From NCBI RefSeq assembly GCF_900128925.1, contig NZ_FQUJ01000004.1:186001-250000 (forward strand): a stretch of 64,000 nt of DNA, given 5' to 3'. The stretch's first letter is position 1. Every line of letters starts with the position of its first letter. Of this stretch, positions 24,644 to 33,839 are shown in pieces. This DNA is from Modicisalibacter ilicicola DSM 19980 (GTDB lineage: Bacteria; Pseudomonadota; Gammaproteobacteria; Pseudomonadales; Halomonadaceae). A program made the translations under genes and the position numbers. A model generated the notes under the pieces. It ran no database searches and was not told the origin of the DNA. It worked only from the letters and a program-made list of their open reading frames with translations.

Positions 24644-26014
24644 ATGACAACACAACGACTCGATCATCTCGAAAAGCGTGTTCGCGGCGCCGTCGTCGAC
24701 GACCCGGAGAACGGTATCTTTCGCTGCCATCGCAGCATGTTCACCGAACCGGACTTCTTCGAGCTGGAAATGAAGCATGTCTTTGAAGGCAACTGGCTGT
24801 TCCTGGCACACGAGAGCCAGGTCCCCGAGCCTGGGGACTACTACACCTTGTTCATGGGGCGCCAGCCGGTGGTCATCACCCGGGACAAGCAAGGCGAGCT
24901 GCATGCGATGCTCAACACCTGTAGTCACCGCGGCGCTACGTTATGTCGCAAGAAGCGCGGCAACAAGGGCACCTTCACCTGCCCGTTCCACGGCTGGTCG
25001 TTCAAGAACGACGGCAAGTTGCTCAAGGCCAAGAACGAGAAGACCGGCGCCTATCCGGACGGCTTCAAGAAGGAGGGCTCTCATGATCTGAAGAAGCTGC
25101 CGCGCTTCGAGAACTATCGCGGTTTCCTGTTCGGCAGCCTGAGCGATGATGTGCTGCCGCTCAAGGAACATCTTGGTGAGACCACCAAGATCATCGACAA
25201 CATCGTCGATCAGGCGCCGGAAGGCATTGAAGTGCTGCGCGGTGCTTCTACTTATACCTTCGAGGGCAACTGGAAATTGGGGGCGGAAAACGGGGCCGAT
25301 GGGTATCACGTCAGTTCCGTGCACTGGAACTACGCCTCCACCATGAGCCGCCGCAACTACGATGCCGGCGGTACCAAGGCGGTGGACGCAGATGGCTGGT
25401 CGAAGAGCGTCGGTGGGTTCTACTCCTACGAGAATGGCCACATGATGCTGTGGACACGGCTGCTCAATCCGGAAGTGCGCCCGGTGTATACCCGTCAGGA
25501 CGAGCTCAAGGATCGGCTCGGTGAGGCGCGTACCGACTCCATCGTCAATCAGACCCGCAATCTCTGCCTCTACCCCAACGTCTACCTGATGGACCAATTC
25601 TCCACCCAGATTCGGGTGATACGTCCACTGGCAGTGGACAAGAGCGAAGTCACCATCTACTGCTTCGCGCCCAAAAACGAATCCCCGGAGAACCGCGCTG
25701 TGCGCATCCGCCAGTATGAGGATTTCTTCAACGCCAGCGGCATGGGTACCCCGGACGATCTCGAGGAGTTCCGCGCTTGCCAGAAAGGCTATGCGGCCCA
25801 TGCGTCCGAGTGGAACGACCTTTCCCGGGGGGCCAAGCAGTGGATCGAGGGCGCCGACGACAATGCCCGTGCCATCGATATGAAACCATTGATGAGCGGT
25901 GCGGCCCCGGAAGACGAAGGGCTGTACGTGATGCACCACAAGCACTGGGTCCAGGAGATGCTGCGCGCCATCGACAAGGAGCGTAGCCAGTACATCGCCG
26001 CCGAGAGCGCTTGA
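24644..26014 (+). CDS. benA: Benzoate 1,2-dioxygenase large (alpha) subunit
   Basis: A 456-residue Rieske non-heme iron oxygenase subunit that adds O2 across the benzoate ring to give a cis-diol. The Rieske cluster ligands are Cys93 and His95 (CSHRG) and Cys113 and His116 (CPFHGW). The mononuclear iron site lies in [16 protein letters not shown]. The sequence [21 protein letters not shown] is typical of benzoate and toluate dioxygenases. GAGGAG precedes the ATG at 24644. Encoded directly after catA and before benB. Substrate could extend to substituted benzoates. Confidence 0.97.
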   Translation: MTTQRLDHLEKRVRGAVVDDPENGIFRCHRSMFTEPDFFELEMKHVFEGNWLFLAHESQVPEPGDYYTLFMGRQPVVITRDKQGELHAMLNTCSHRGATLCRKKRGNKGTFTCPFHGWSFKNDGKLLKAKNEKTGAYPDGFKKEGSHDLKKLPRFENYRGFLFGSLSDDVLPLKEHLGETTKIIDNIVDQAPEGIEVLRGASTYTFEGNWKLGAENGADGYHVSSVHWNYASTMSRRNYDAGGTKAVDADGWSKSVGGFYSYENGHMMLWTRLLNPEVRPVYTRQDELKDRLGEARTDSIVNQTRNLCLYPNVYLMDQFSTQIRVIRPLAVDKSEVTIYCFAPKNESPENRAVRIRQYEDFFNASGMGTPDDLEEFRACQKGYAAHASEWNDLSRGAKQWIEGADDNARAIDMKPLMSGAAPEDEGLYVMHHKHWVQEMLRAIDKERSQYIAAESA

Positions 26015-26048
26015 TCGTCATCACGACACAAGAATGGGAGTGCATCAC

Positions 26049-26540
26049 ATGAGTATGAACTTTCTCGATATTCAGGCCTTCATCCACCGCGAGGCGCGGC
26101 TGCTGGACGACCGCGAGTGGGACGAGTGGCTGACCTGTTACAGCAAGAATGCAGTGTTCTGGATGCCGACCTGGGACGACGACGACACCCTGGTCACGGA
26201 TCCGCAAAACGATGTGTCGTTGATCTACTACCCCAACCGCGAGGGCTTGGAGGATCGGGTCTATCGCATCAAGACCGAGCGTTCCGGTGCCACCAGTCTC
26301 CCCGAGCCACGCACCACCCACCAGGTTTCCAACCTGGAGGTGTTGAGCCAGCAGGACGACAAGGTGGAGCTGCGCTTCAACTGGCACACCCTGAGCTACC
26401 GCTATCAGGAAACGATCGCCTATTACGGCACCTCCTTCTACACCCTGGACGTGTCCGGCGAGACGCCGCTGATCGAAAAGAAAACCGTGCAGCTCAACAA
26501 CGACAGCATCCATCAGGTCATCGACATCTATCACGTCTGA
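26049..26540 (+). CDS. benB: Benzoate 1,2-dioxygenase small (beta) subunit
   Basis: A 163-residue beta subunit of the ring-hydroxylating dioxygenase, with the cystatin-like fold seen in this family. Recognisable parts are FIHREARLLDDREWDEWLTCYSKNAVFWMPTWDDD, IYYPNREGLEDRVYRIKTERS, and VQLNNDSIHQVIDIYHV at the C-terminus. It stabilises the alpha-subunit hexamer and has no catalytic metal. I chose ATG 26049 (MSMNFLDIQAF), which has GGGAG upstream, over ATG 26034. It is 34 bases after benA and 28 before benC. Confidence 0.96.
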   Translation: MSMNFLDIQAFIHREARLLDDREWDEWLTCYSKNAVFWMPTWDDDDTLVTDPQNDVSLIYYPNREGLEDRVYRIKTERSGATSLPEPRTTHQVSNLEVLSQQDDKVELRFNWHTLSYRYQETIAYYGTSFYTLDVSGETPLIEKKTVQLNNDSIHQVIDIYHV

Positions 26541-26568
26541 TCGGTGAACCGATGGGAGGAGTAGGAGC

Positions 26569-27600
26569 ATGAGTTACCACATAGCCCTCAACTTCGAGGA
26601 CGGCGTGACCCGTTTCATCGGCTGCAAGGAAGGTGAAACGGTGCTCGATGCCGCCTATCGCCAGAAGGTCAACCTGCCGATGGACTGCTCGGATGGGGTC
26701 TGCGGGACCTGCAAGGGTCACTGCGTGCAGGGAGACTTCGACCTGGGTGACGACTATCTGGAAGACGCACTTTCCGAGGAAGAGGAGGCCGAAGGCCTGG
26801 TGCTGACCTGCCAGATGGTGCCGAGCTCCGATTGCGTGATTCAGGTGCCGGTGGCCTCGACCTTGTGCAAGACCGCGGTGGGCAAGCTCGAAGGCACGGT
26901 GGCCCATATCGAGCCGCTTTCCGAGGATAGCATCGAACTCGCCGTCGATCTGGACGAGAACACCGAGCTGGCCTTCCTGCCGGGTCAGTACATCCATATC
27001 GATGTGCCCGGTAGCGGTGAGCATCGCTCCTACTCCTTCAGTTCACTACCCGGGGAAAAGCGTGCCACCTTCCTGATTCGCAACATCCCGGGTGGCGTGA
27101 TGAGCGCTTACCTGACCGAGCGGGCCCAGCAGGGCGAGCGGCTGAGCTTGACCGGCCCCATGGGCAGCTTCTATCTGCGCGAGGTGACTCGCCCAGTGCT
27201 GATGCTCGCCGGCGGCACCGGCCTGGCCCCTTTCCTGTCGATGCTCGCGCAGCTGGTGGAGAAGGGTTGCGATGCCCCGATTCACATGATCTACGGCGTC
27301 AACAAGGACGACCATCTGGTCAAGCTCGAAGCCTTGGACGCCTTCGCGGAGAAGCTGCCGAGCTTCAGTTACACCACCGTGGTCGTGGACGAGGCAAGCC
27401 AGAACCCACGCAAGGGCTATGTGACCCATCACATGGACCAGCAGGTGCTCAACGACGGCGATGTGGACGTATACCTGTGCGGGCCGCCGCCGATGGTGGA
27501 CGCAGTGCTGCACTATTTCGACGACCAGGGCATCGCGCCCCAGAGCTTTCACTACGAGAAATTCACACCCAACCAGGTCAAGCAGGAGGGTGCCGCATGA
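26569..27600 (+). CDS. benC: Benzoate 1,2-dioxygenase electron transfer component (ferredoxin reductase)
   Basis: A 343-residue NADH-dependent reductase that feeds electrons to BenAB. The N-terminal plant-type [2Fe-2S] ferredoxin domain has the cysteine pattern in MDCSDGVCGTCKGHC, with the last Cys in VLTCQM. The FAD domain carries HRSYSFSSLPGE and the NAD domain GGTGLAPFLSML and YLCGPPPMVDAVLHYF. A clear GGAGGAGTAGGAG ribosome binding site precedes the ATG. Its stop overlaps the start of benD by 4 bases (ATGA). Confidence 0.97.
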   Translation: MSYHIALNFEDGVTRFIGCKEGETVLDAAYRQKVNLPMDCSDGVCGTCKGHCVQGDFDLGDDYLEDALSEEEEAEGLVLTCQMVPSSDCVIQVPVASTLCKTAVGKLEGTVAHIEPLSEDSIELAVDLDENTELAFLPGQYIHIDVPGSGEHRSYSFSSLPGEKRATFLIRNIPGGVMSAYLTERAQQGERLSLTGPMGSFYLREVTRPVLMLAGGTGLAPFLSMLAQLVEKGCDAPIHMIYGVNKDDHLVKLEALDAFAEKLPSFSYTTVVVDEASQNPRKGYVTHHMDQQVLNDGDVDVYLCGPPPMVDAVLHYFDDQGIAPQSFHYEKFTPNQVKQEGAA

Positions 27601-28391
27601 GTATCGACCGTGGCAGGCCTTCTCGCTTTCAGGATCGAGTGATGGTGGTCACCGGCGCCGCTCAGGGTATCGGGCGGCGGGTCGCCGAACGCGCCGCCAT
27701 GGAGGGTGCGCGCCTGGCGCTGGTGGATCGTGCCGATTATGTGAAGGAATTGGCCGAGGAGCTGCGCAGGCAGAGTATCGACTCTATCGCCTTGCAGGCG
27801 GATCTCGAGACCTGGGAAGGCGCCGAGGATGTCATGCAACGAACTCGAGAGCACTTCGGGCGTATCGACATTCTGATCAACAACGTCGGGGGCACCATAT
27901 GGGCCAAGCCCTACGGCCATTACGAGCCGGCGCAGATTGAGTCCGAAATACGCCGCTCGCTGTTCCCGACGCTGTGGTGCTGTCGCGCAGCCCTGCCGCA
28001 TCTGCTCGAGACTCAAGGCAACATCGTCAACGTTTCCTCCGTGGCCACGCGAGGCGTCAATCGGGTGCCCTATGCCGCGGCCAAGGGTGGTGTCAACGCC
28101 CTGACCGTGGCACTGGCCATCGACTATGCCGATGCCGGCGTGCGCATCAACGCCACCGCCCCCGGTGGCACCGAGGCGCCGCCGCGGCTGACACCTCGCA
28201 ACAACGATACCCAGAGCGAGCAGGAAAAGGCCTGGTATCAGCAGCTGGTCGATCAGACCACGGCTTCCAGCCTGATGCACCGCTACGGCACCCTGGACGA
28301 ACAGGCCGGCCCAATCCTGTTTCTGGCCTCTGATGATGCCAGCTACATCACCGGCACCGTGATGCCTGTGGCGGGAGGCGACCTGGGTTAG
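27597..28391 (+). CDS. benD: Benzoate cis-diol dehydrogenase (SDR family)
   Basis: A 264-residue short-chain dehydrogenase that oxidises and decarboxylates the benzoate cis-1,2-dihydrodiol to catechol with NAD+. The nucleotide-binding TGAAQGIGRR, the NNVGG motif and the catalytic YAAAKGG are present, as are the family blocks IWAKPYGHYEPAQIESEIRR and NATAPGGTEAPPR. The ATG overlaps the benC stop, showing translational coupling. The longer open frame upstream lies inside benC and is not real. Confidence 0.96.
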   Translation: MSIDRGRPSRFQDRVMVVTGAAQGIGRRVAERAAMEGARLALVDRADYVKELAEELRRQSIDSIALQADLETWEGAEDVMQRTREHFGRIDILINNVGGTIWAKPYGHYEPAQIESEIRRSLFPTLWCCRAALPHLLETQGNIVNVSSVATRGVNRVPYAAAKGGVNALTVALAIDYADAGVRINATAPGGTEAPPRLTPRNNDTQSEQEKAWYQQLVDQTTASSLMHRYGTLDEQAGPILFLASDDASYITGTVMPVAGGDLG

Positions 28392-28440
28392 TTGACCGAT
28401 TCGCTCGAATTCTAATGACAATAATCCCCTGGAGAACAAC

Positions 28441-29694
28441 GTGAAACATATCGAAAAAGGTGTGGGTCTCATGTCGGCGCCCCGCGACTTCATTAGAGAC
28501 CTCAATGCAGACAATTTCAGCGCCGGTCTAGTGGCCGGTATCTTCGGCCTCAGTGCCGGGATCATTCATATCAGTGCTGGCACCGCCGCTGGCCTCCCTC
28601 AGGAATTCACCTTGCTGTGGGTCATCAGCTATTTGATGATCAACGGGCTGTTTGGGCTCTTCATGCCGGCTTACTATCGGCTGCCCCTGCCGATGGCCAA
28701 CTCCATTCCCGGCGCGCTGCTGTTCGCGGCCATCATTCCCATCGTGGGACTCAATGAAGCCTTGGGTGCGACGCTGATCGCCGGCGCTATCTCGCTGGTT
28801 GTCGGTCTGGCCGGGATGATGAGCATGGTCATGCGGTTGATTCCGATGCCCATCGTCATGGGCATGGTCGCGGGTATTCTACTCAAGTTCGGTACCAATA
28901 TGGTGATGCCGCTGCAGAACGCCATGCTGCCGGCGGTCATTATGATCCTGTCCTTCTTCATGGCGGCGCGCTACCTGCGCCGGGTGCCACCGCTGGTCGT
29001 CGCCTTGCTGGTCGGTGTCGCCTACATGGCATTTTTCGGTGCCGACTTCTCTACTGTGGAGTTCTCGATAAAGTTCCCCGAATTCATCATGCCCACGTTC
29101 ACCCTTGAAGCGTTCCTGGCCTATGGTCTTCCCTTGTCGCTGATCCTGGTAGGCATGGAAACGCCTGCCGGGGTAGGCTTGGTCAAGGGCATGGGATACA
29201 AGAGTGCGCCAGCCAATGCCATCACCGCCGTGGGTGGCTTCGGCACCATGATTTCCGCCTTCTTCAACCTGCATAGCACCTGCATCGCCGCACCTATGAC
29301 CGGTATCTGCTCGGGGCCAGAGGCAGGCAGTCACGACAAGCGTTGGGTGGCTGCCGTCATCGTTGGCATCATCTTCGTCGTGGCGGCGCCTTTTTATGGT
29401 TTCGTGTTTAGCCTGATCGAGATCATGCCGAGCTATTTCATCGCCATCATCGCCGGCCTGGCGCTGCTGCGTGTGATCGGCTCGGCGATGTACATAACCT
29501 TCTCCGGCAAGCATGAAGTCGGCGCAATGTTTTCTTTCCTGATCGCCGTATCCGGGATTCAGATTCTCGGTATCGGCTCCTCCTTCTGGGCGCTGGTGTT
29601 GGGGGTGGGGCTCTCGATGCTCGTCGAGTTCAAGGACTTCGAATTCACCCGCCGAGTTAATGATAAGTCGCTCACGGACGAGCCGGCGGCATGA
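28441..29694 (+). CDS. BenE-family benzoate/H+ symporter, first copy
   Basis: A 417-residue inner-membrane protein with about twelve hydrophobic segments. The pattern of FSAGLVAGIFGLSAGIIHIS, ANSIPGALLFAAIIP, ETPAGVGLVKGMGYKSAP and STCIAAPMTGICSG is that of the BenE superfamily, distantly related to xanthine/uracil permeases. I chose GTG 28441 because GGAGAACAAC precedes it; ATG 28471 is possible. It follows benD by 49 bases. Sequence similarity to the next gene is only at family level, so the two probably differ in affinity or substrate. Confidence 0.82.
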   Translation: MKHIEKGVGLMSAPRDFIRDLNADNFSAGLVAGIFGLSAGIIHISAGTAAGLPQEFTLLWVISYLMINGLFGLFMPAYYRLPLPMANSIPGALLFAAIIPIVGLNEALGATLIAGAISLVVGLAGMMSMVMRLIPMPIVMGMVAGILLKFGTNMVMPLQNAMLPAVIMILSFFMAARYLRRVPPLVVALLVGVAYMAFFGADFSTVEFSIKFPEFIMPTFTLEAFLAYGLPLSLILVGMETPAGVGLVKGMGYKSAPANAITAVGGFGTMISAFFNLHSTCIAAPMTGICSGPEAGSHDKRWVAAVIVGIIFVVAAPFYGFVFSLIEIMPSYFIAIIAGLALLRVIGSAMYITFSGKHEVGAMFSFLIAVSGIQILGIGSSFWALVLGVGLSMLVEFKDFEFTRRVNDKSLTDEPAA

Positions 29695-29705
29695 TGAGCT
29701 GACGC

Positions 29706-29734
29706 ATACCGGGTATCTGCAATGATCCCGGTAT
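29706..29734 (+). terminator. Hairpin after the first BenE-type gene
   Basis: ATACCGGG and CCCGGTAT form a perfect 8-bp stem with a 13-base loop, starting 12 bases after the stop codon. No T-run follows, so it may be a mRNA end-protecting structure; a better terminator lies 20 bases further. Confidence 0.4.
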
Positions 29735-29754
29735 CGCCCGGTATTTATCCTTCT

Positions 29755-29789
29755 AGCCCGCGAGCTGTTCCCAAGCGTGGGCTTTTTCA
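29755..29789 (+). terminator. Intrinsic terminator between the two BenE-type genes
   Basis: AGCCCGCG pairs with CGTGGGCT (one G-T pair) across an 18-base loop and is followed by TTTTC. It lies only 19 bases before the next start codon, so it may also work as an attenuator for the second transporter gene. Confidence 0.6.
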
Positions 29790-29807
29790 GATCGGCGAGG
29801 GATTTTG

Positions 29808-31016
29808 ATGTTCAGGACATTGATGAAAGACTGGTCGTTGTCGGCGACCACCGCAGGATTTCTGGCGGTGCTGATTTCCTATTCCGGCCCGTTGGCTATC
29901 TTCTTTCAGGCCGCCCAGAGTGCCGATATCTCCACTGCGACGATGACCTCTTGGGTGTGGGCGATTTCAATGGGGGCGGCGGTCTCCGGCATCGTCTTGA
30001 GTGTCTGGCTGAAGGCGCCGGTGATCACTGCCTGGTCGGCCCCCGGCACGGCACTGCTGGTCACGCTGTTCCCGGAGCTTTCGCTCAACGAGGCAATAGG
30101 GGCCTATATCGTGGCCGCCGTAGCCATCTTGGTGATTGGCATCACCGGCTCCTTTGATCGCCTGGTGCAACTCATTCCCAAGGGGATTGCGGCGGGCATG
30201 ATGGCGGGCATTTTATTTCAGTTCGGTCTCGAGGCCTTCCTGGCCATCGAGACCACGCCGGCGCTTGCCATCGGCATGCTGAGCGCTTATCTGGTCTTCA
30301 AGCGTCTGCTGCCGCGCTACTGCCTGATTCTGCTATTACTGACCGGCATCGTGCTGGCGGTGTGGCTGGAAAATGCGTCGCTTGCGGGCGTGCAATGGCA
30401 ACTGGCGACACCCGTTTTCATCGCCCCCGAATGGACCTGGAGCGGCACCCTGAGTCTGGCCTTGCCGCTGGTGCTGGTCAGCCTGACGGGACAGTTCCTG
30501 CCTGGCATGGCGATCATGCGCGCCGCAGGCTATCACACCCAGGCCAAGCCCATCATTACCGTCACCAGCCTGGTGTCCCTGGTGATGGCACTGTTCGGGG
30601 GTATCACCACGGTGGTGGCGGCAATCACCGCGGCGATCTGTACCGGCAAGGATGCTCATGAAGACCCGGACAAGCGCTACGTGGCGGGTATCGCCAATGG
30701 CGCCTTCTATCTGGTCGGCGGGCTGTTCGCCGGTACCATCGTGACGCTCTTCACCTCGCTGCCCGCCGCCTTCGTCGCCGTGCTGGCGGGCTTGGCCCTG
30801 ATCGGCGCGATCGGCAACAACATCGTTGCCGCCGTCGCCGAGGTGGCGCATCGCGAAGCCGCAATCATCACCTTCATGGCCACCGCATCGGGCATGAGTC
30901 TGTTCGGCCTCGGCTCTGCCTTCTGGGGAGTGGTGATCGGGAGTGTAGCTCATGCAATATTGAATACCAGCAGCCGCAGGGCGGCCGTTTCACAGTGTGC
31001 TGAATCGAAAGCGTAA
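29808..31016 (+). CDS. benE: BenE-family benzoate transporter, second copy
   Basis: A 402-residue inner-membrane permease of the BenE family. Typical segments are LISYSGPLAIFFQAAQSA, KAPVITAWSAPGTALLVT, GIAAGMMAGILFQFGL, LTGQFLPGMAIMRAAGYHT and TTVVAAITAAICTG. It resembles the classic Acinetobacter and Pseudomonas BenE more closely than the preceding gene does. I chose ATG 29808, with GGCGAGG upstream. A terminator-like hairpin separates it from the first transporter gene, so it may be expressed at a lower or separately controlled level. It is the last gene of the benzoate region on this strand. Confidence 0.88.
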   Translation: MFRTLMKDWSLSATTAGFLAVLISYSGPLAIFFQAAQSADISTATMTSWVWAISMGAAVSGIVLSVWLKAPVITAWSAPGTALLVTLFPELSLNEAIGAYIVAAVAILVIGITGSFDRLVQLIPKGIAAGMMAGILFQFGLEAFLAIETTPALAIGMLSAYLVFKRLLPRYCLILLLLTGIVLAVWLENASLAGVQWQLATPVFIAPEWTWSGTLSLALPLVLVSLTGQFLPGMAIMRAAGYHTQAKPIITVTSLVSLVMALFGGITTVVAAITAAICTGKDAHEDPDKRYVAGIANGAFYLVGGLFAGTIVTLFTSLPAAFVAVLAGLALIGAIGNNIVAAVAEVAHREAAIITFMATASGMSLFGLGSAFWGVVIGSVAHAILNTSSRRAAVSQCAESKA

Positions 31017-31162
31017 ACTCAGCTTACGCACGATCCCGTCGCTCCAGGATGGCTAGAAACTCTTACGACCGCATGATGGATCAAGCTTGGCGGCATAAGC
31101 TTCTTGAACGCTTGGACGAATTCGCAACTGGCAGGAGGGGTGTAAAAGGATGCGTAGAGCTT

Positions 31163-31306
31163 TTATTGCCGATTGACTCTGTTTCCCGAGGCCCCTTTGC
31201 GCTTTTGATACTTGTTCCACATCTGCCGTGCCTGCTGCTTGGCCTTCTCGCGGTTCTCGGGCTTCCTCAGCCAGTTGGCCACTGCCGCAACGATATAGCG
31301 TTTCAT
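31163..31306 (-). CDS. Small basic conserved-looking protein, 47 residues
   Basis: A short gene reading MKRYIVAAVANWLRKPENRE and ending in GNRVNRQ. AGGAGGA lies 7 bases before the ATG, an excellent ribosome binding site, and codon use is like that of its neighbours. The product is strongly basic, with a short hydrophobic start followed by a Lys/Arg/Gln-rich helix (KAKQQARQMWNKYQKRKG). I recall similarly short KPENR-type proteins in Halomonas relatives but cannot name a family. It might bind nucleic acid or the membrane surface. Function unknown. Confidence 0.7.
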   Translation of the reverse strand: MKRYIVAAVANWLRKPENREKAKQQARQMWNKYQKRKGASGNRVNRQ

Positions 31307-31457
31307 CGGATTCCTCCTGTCGATGTTTCATCTCTCCCTCTGTCTATGTGGAGGACGTGAACAGAAGAATCAAGTACCGAGGTTGGGCCATGTCCTCGCC
31401 GGCGTAGCCGGCGTTGGATATGGCGTGGTGTCCTGGGAGCCTCCGTTCAAGCCGTCT

Positions 31458-31913
31458 TCAGGTGACACCTGGCTGGAACCGTTCGATCAGCAAGCGATCC
31501 AGCCCTAGCCGCCCTGCTCCACTGGTGGCCAGGGAGATCGAGATGGCCAGCAGGGCCAGGGCGAACTCGTAGCCGTTATTGCTCATGAACAGGCCATTGC
31601 CGGTATGTACGCTGAAGATGGCGACCAGCATGGTGATAGCCAGGACGGCCGACGCCGGACGCACCAGCAGACCGATGAGCAGTGCCAGGCCGCCAAAGAA
31701 TTCCGCCCCGCCGGCGAGCAGGGCCATCAGGTAGCCCGGAGCGAGGCCGATCGAGGCCAGCCACTGGCCGGTACCCTCGAGTCCGCCGCCACCGAACCAG
31801 CCGAAGAGCTTCTGGCTGCCGTGAGCCATGAAGATGATGCCGGCGGGAACGCGCAGTGCCAGGGGCGCCAGGCCGTCGTGAGTATCCAGAAGTTGCTTCA
31901 ATGCTAGGTTCAT
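31458..31913 (-). CDS. DoxX family membrane protein
   Basis: A 151-residue protein with four hydrophobic segments. The DoxX signature is clear: LALRVPAGIIFMAHGSQKLFGWFGG, then LMALLAGGAEFFGGLALLIGLLVRPAS and FSVHTGNGLFMSNNGYEFALALLA. DoxX proteins take part in redox balance or detoxification at the membrane, often beside dioxygenase or quinone-linked genes; the exact role is not settled. It is encoded just downstream of a LigB-type dioxygenase on the same strand and probably co-transcribed with it. Confidence 0.92.
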   Translation of the reverse strand: MNLALKQLLDTHDGLAPLALRVPAGIIFMAHGSQKLFGWFGGGGLEGTGQWLASIGLAPGYLMALLAGGAEFFGGLALLIGLLVRPASAVLAITMLVAIFSVHTGNGLFMSNNGYEFALALLAISISLATSGAGRLGLDRLLIERFQPGVT

Positions 31914-32000
31914 GTGGTTTCTCTCTTCTCTAGGGGATAGCTATCTGTGTTGCGGCGCCCGTGTGGCGCCAGGAGTCATTGCCTGAACGCATCGGTGCTT

Positions 32001-32825
32001 TCAGGGGAAGCGAAACGCCGAGAGAGTGGTCTCCATGACGCGATCGGAAAATATCCGCCGGCCACGGGAGCTTCCTGCGGCACCGGCTGCCACCAGCAGT
32101 GGCAGTAGGTGCTCCTCGGCGCCGGGGGGATGGCAAAGATGGGCAGCAGGCGCTTGGGCCCAGTTACCCAGCGCCGTATCACGTCGCACCGGCTCGGCTG
32201 AAACGGTGTCGCCCAGCCAGGTGTCGAACTCGTCGGAGATCGGCGCGAAGCGCGGGTCACCATAGCCTTGCATGTTATGAAAGCTCATGCCGCTGCCCAC
32301 GATCAGTACGCCTTCCTCCCGCAATGACATCAGCGCTCGCCCGGCCTGCAGATGCCCCTCAGGGTCGAGGTCCCGGCGCAGGGAGAGCTGCACCACCGGA
32401 ATCTCCGCGGCGGGAAACATCAGCTTGAGGGGGATGAACATGCCGTGATCGAAACCACGCTGCCCGTCTTGATGGTTGGCAATACCTGCATGTCCCAGCA
32501 ATTCACCGATGCGTGACGCCAATGCTGGATCGCCGGGTGCATCGTAGCGCAATTGGTAAGTGTGATCCGGGAAGCCGTAATAGTCGTAGATCAATGCCGG
32601 GTGAGCACTGCTGGTGACATTGAATGTCGGTGCCAGCCAATGCGCCGATACCAGCAGGATGGCCTTCGGTTGGCAGGGCAGAGTTGCCTGCACGCCTTGC
32701 AGGAAGTCGGCCATGGCCTTCCAGGCCTCGGGCGGATTCCACGCCATGAAGAAGCAGGGCCCGGCACCGTGCGGAATGAACAGTGTCGGCAAAACCGTGG
32801 GTAAGGCGAGTGTGAGGGGTGGCAT
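32001..32825 (-). CDS. Class III extradiol ring-cleavage dioxygenase (LigB / DODA, YgiD type)
   Basis: A 274-residue non-heme iron or zinc enzyme of the 4,5-DOPA dioxygenase group. Expected metal-site and active-site His residues are visible in LFIPHGAGPC, LVSAHWLAPT, GFDHGMFIPLKLMFP and PGAEEHLLPLLVAAG, and GSGMSFHNMQGYGDP is also typical. I chose ATG 32825 (MPPLTLALPTVLPTLFIPHG); the open frame upstream to 32906 would run into the divergent LysR promoter. The substrate is probably a catecholic compound, but E. coli YgiD-type relatives have uncertain natural substrates. Paired with doxX and a divergent LysR gene. Confidence 0.9.
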   Translation of the reverse strand: MPPLTLALPTVLPTLFIPHGAGPCFFMAWNPPEAWKAMADFLQGVQATLPCQPKAILLVSAHWLAPTFNVTSSAHPALIYDYYGFPDHTYQLRYDAPGDPALASRIGELLGHAGIANHQDGQRGFDHGMFIPLKLMFPAAEIPVVQLSLRRDLDPEGHLQAGRALMSLREEGVLIVGSGMSFHNMQGYGDPRFAPISDEFDTWLGDTVSAEPVRRDTALGNWAQAPAAHLCHPPGAEEHLLPLLVAAGAAGSSRGRRIFSDRVMETTLSAFRFP

Positions 32826-32930
32826 ACGTACTATCTCGTCATGAAAGCGTGTAACCAGTATGGATTTTGCCTTAATGAATGATAATAGAGCTAAAATTAC
32901 ATACACCTTTTACTAAGAGTGATAAATAAG

Positions 32931-33839
32931 ATGCTGGATCGTATGACGGGAATGCGCATTTTCGTTCAGGCGGTCACCACCGGCAGCTTATCCGGCGCGG
33001 CACGCTGGCTTGGAGTGTCGCCGGCCATGGCAGCCAGACATGTGGATGCCTTGGAGGCACGACTAGGGATCAAGCTGCTGCATCGCACCACGCGGCGGCT
33101 GCACCTGACCGAGGCGGGTGCCACTTACCTCGACGCATGCCGGCGCATCCTGGCAGAGATCGACGAGGTGGAGGCGGATGTCGCCTCGCGGCGAATAGAG
33201 GCCTCGGGGCTGTTGCGTGTGAACATACCGCTCTCCTTCGGCACTCGGTTCATTTCGCCTCTCCTGCCGGCCTTTATGAGGCGTCACCCCGCCTTGAGCG
33301 TCGAGTTGGGACTGAGCGATACCCAGGTCGACCTGCTGGAAGGGGGCTGGGATCTGGCCATTCGTATCGGTCGTCTGGGCGACAGCCCATTGCGGGCAAG
33401 GAAGCTGGGGGAGTGCAAGATGCTGGTATGTGCCGCTCCGGCATACCTCCACCGCCACGGTACCCCGCAACGAGTCAGCGACCTGAGTCAACATAACTGC
33501 CTGGGCTATACCCTCTCGACCTCGGTCGGTCCCCAAGAGTGGGCCTTCGGTCCAGAGGGGGAAGTGCGAGTGCCCATCGCAGGCAACATCACCGCCAACA
33601 ACGGTGAGGCGTTATTGACTATGGCCGTGGGCGGCTTGGGGATCATCTATCAGCCGGAATTCATCGTGGCGGATGCACTGAATCGCGGTAAGCTCGAGAG
33701 TATCGGGCTGGATCTTGCCAGTATCGATACCGGAGGAATCCATGCACTTTACCCGTCCCAGAGGCGGCCGCCGGCCAAGGTCCGGGTCATGATCGACTAC
33801 CTGCTAGAGGTGTTCGCCAACGCACCGAATGCATGGTGA
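32931..33839 (+). CDS. LysR family regulator divergent from the LigB/DoxX genes
   Basis: A 302-residue LysR-type regulator with the helix-turn-helix near MTGMRIFVQAVTTGSLSGAA and the short-wing pattern HRTTRRLHLTEAG. The effector domain carries LLRVNIPLSFGTRFISPLLPAFM and the GGWDLAIRIGRLGDS block, common in the CrgA/DsdC-like subgroup linked to oxidative and quinone stress. ATG 32931 (MLDRMTGMRIF) is preferred; a GTG at 32919 and an ATG at 32943 are alternatives. It is divergent from the dioxygenase gene across about 100 AT-rich bases and probably controls it. Confidence 0.9.
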   Translation: MLDRMTGMRIFVQAVTTGSLSGAARWLGVSPAMAARHVDALEARLGIKLLHRTTRRLHLTEAGATYLDACRRILAEIDEVEADVASRRIEASGLLRVNIPLSFGTRFISPLLPAFMRRHPALSVELGLSDTQVDLLEGGWDLAIRIGRLGDSPLRARKLGECKMLVCAAPAYLHRHGTPQRVSDLSQHNCLGYTLSTSVGPQEWAFGPEGEVRVPIAGNITANNGEALLTMAVGGLGIIYQPEFIVADALNRGKLESIGLDLASIDTGGIHALYPSQRRPPAKVRVMIDYLLEVFANAPNAW

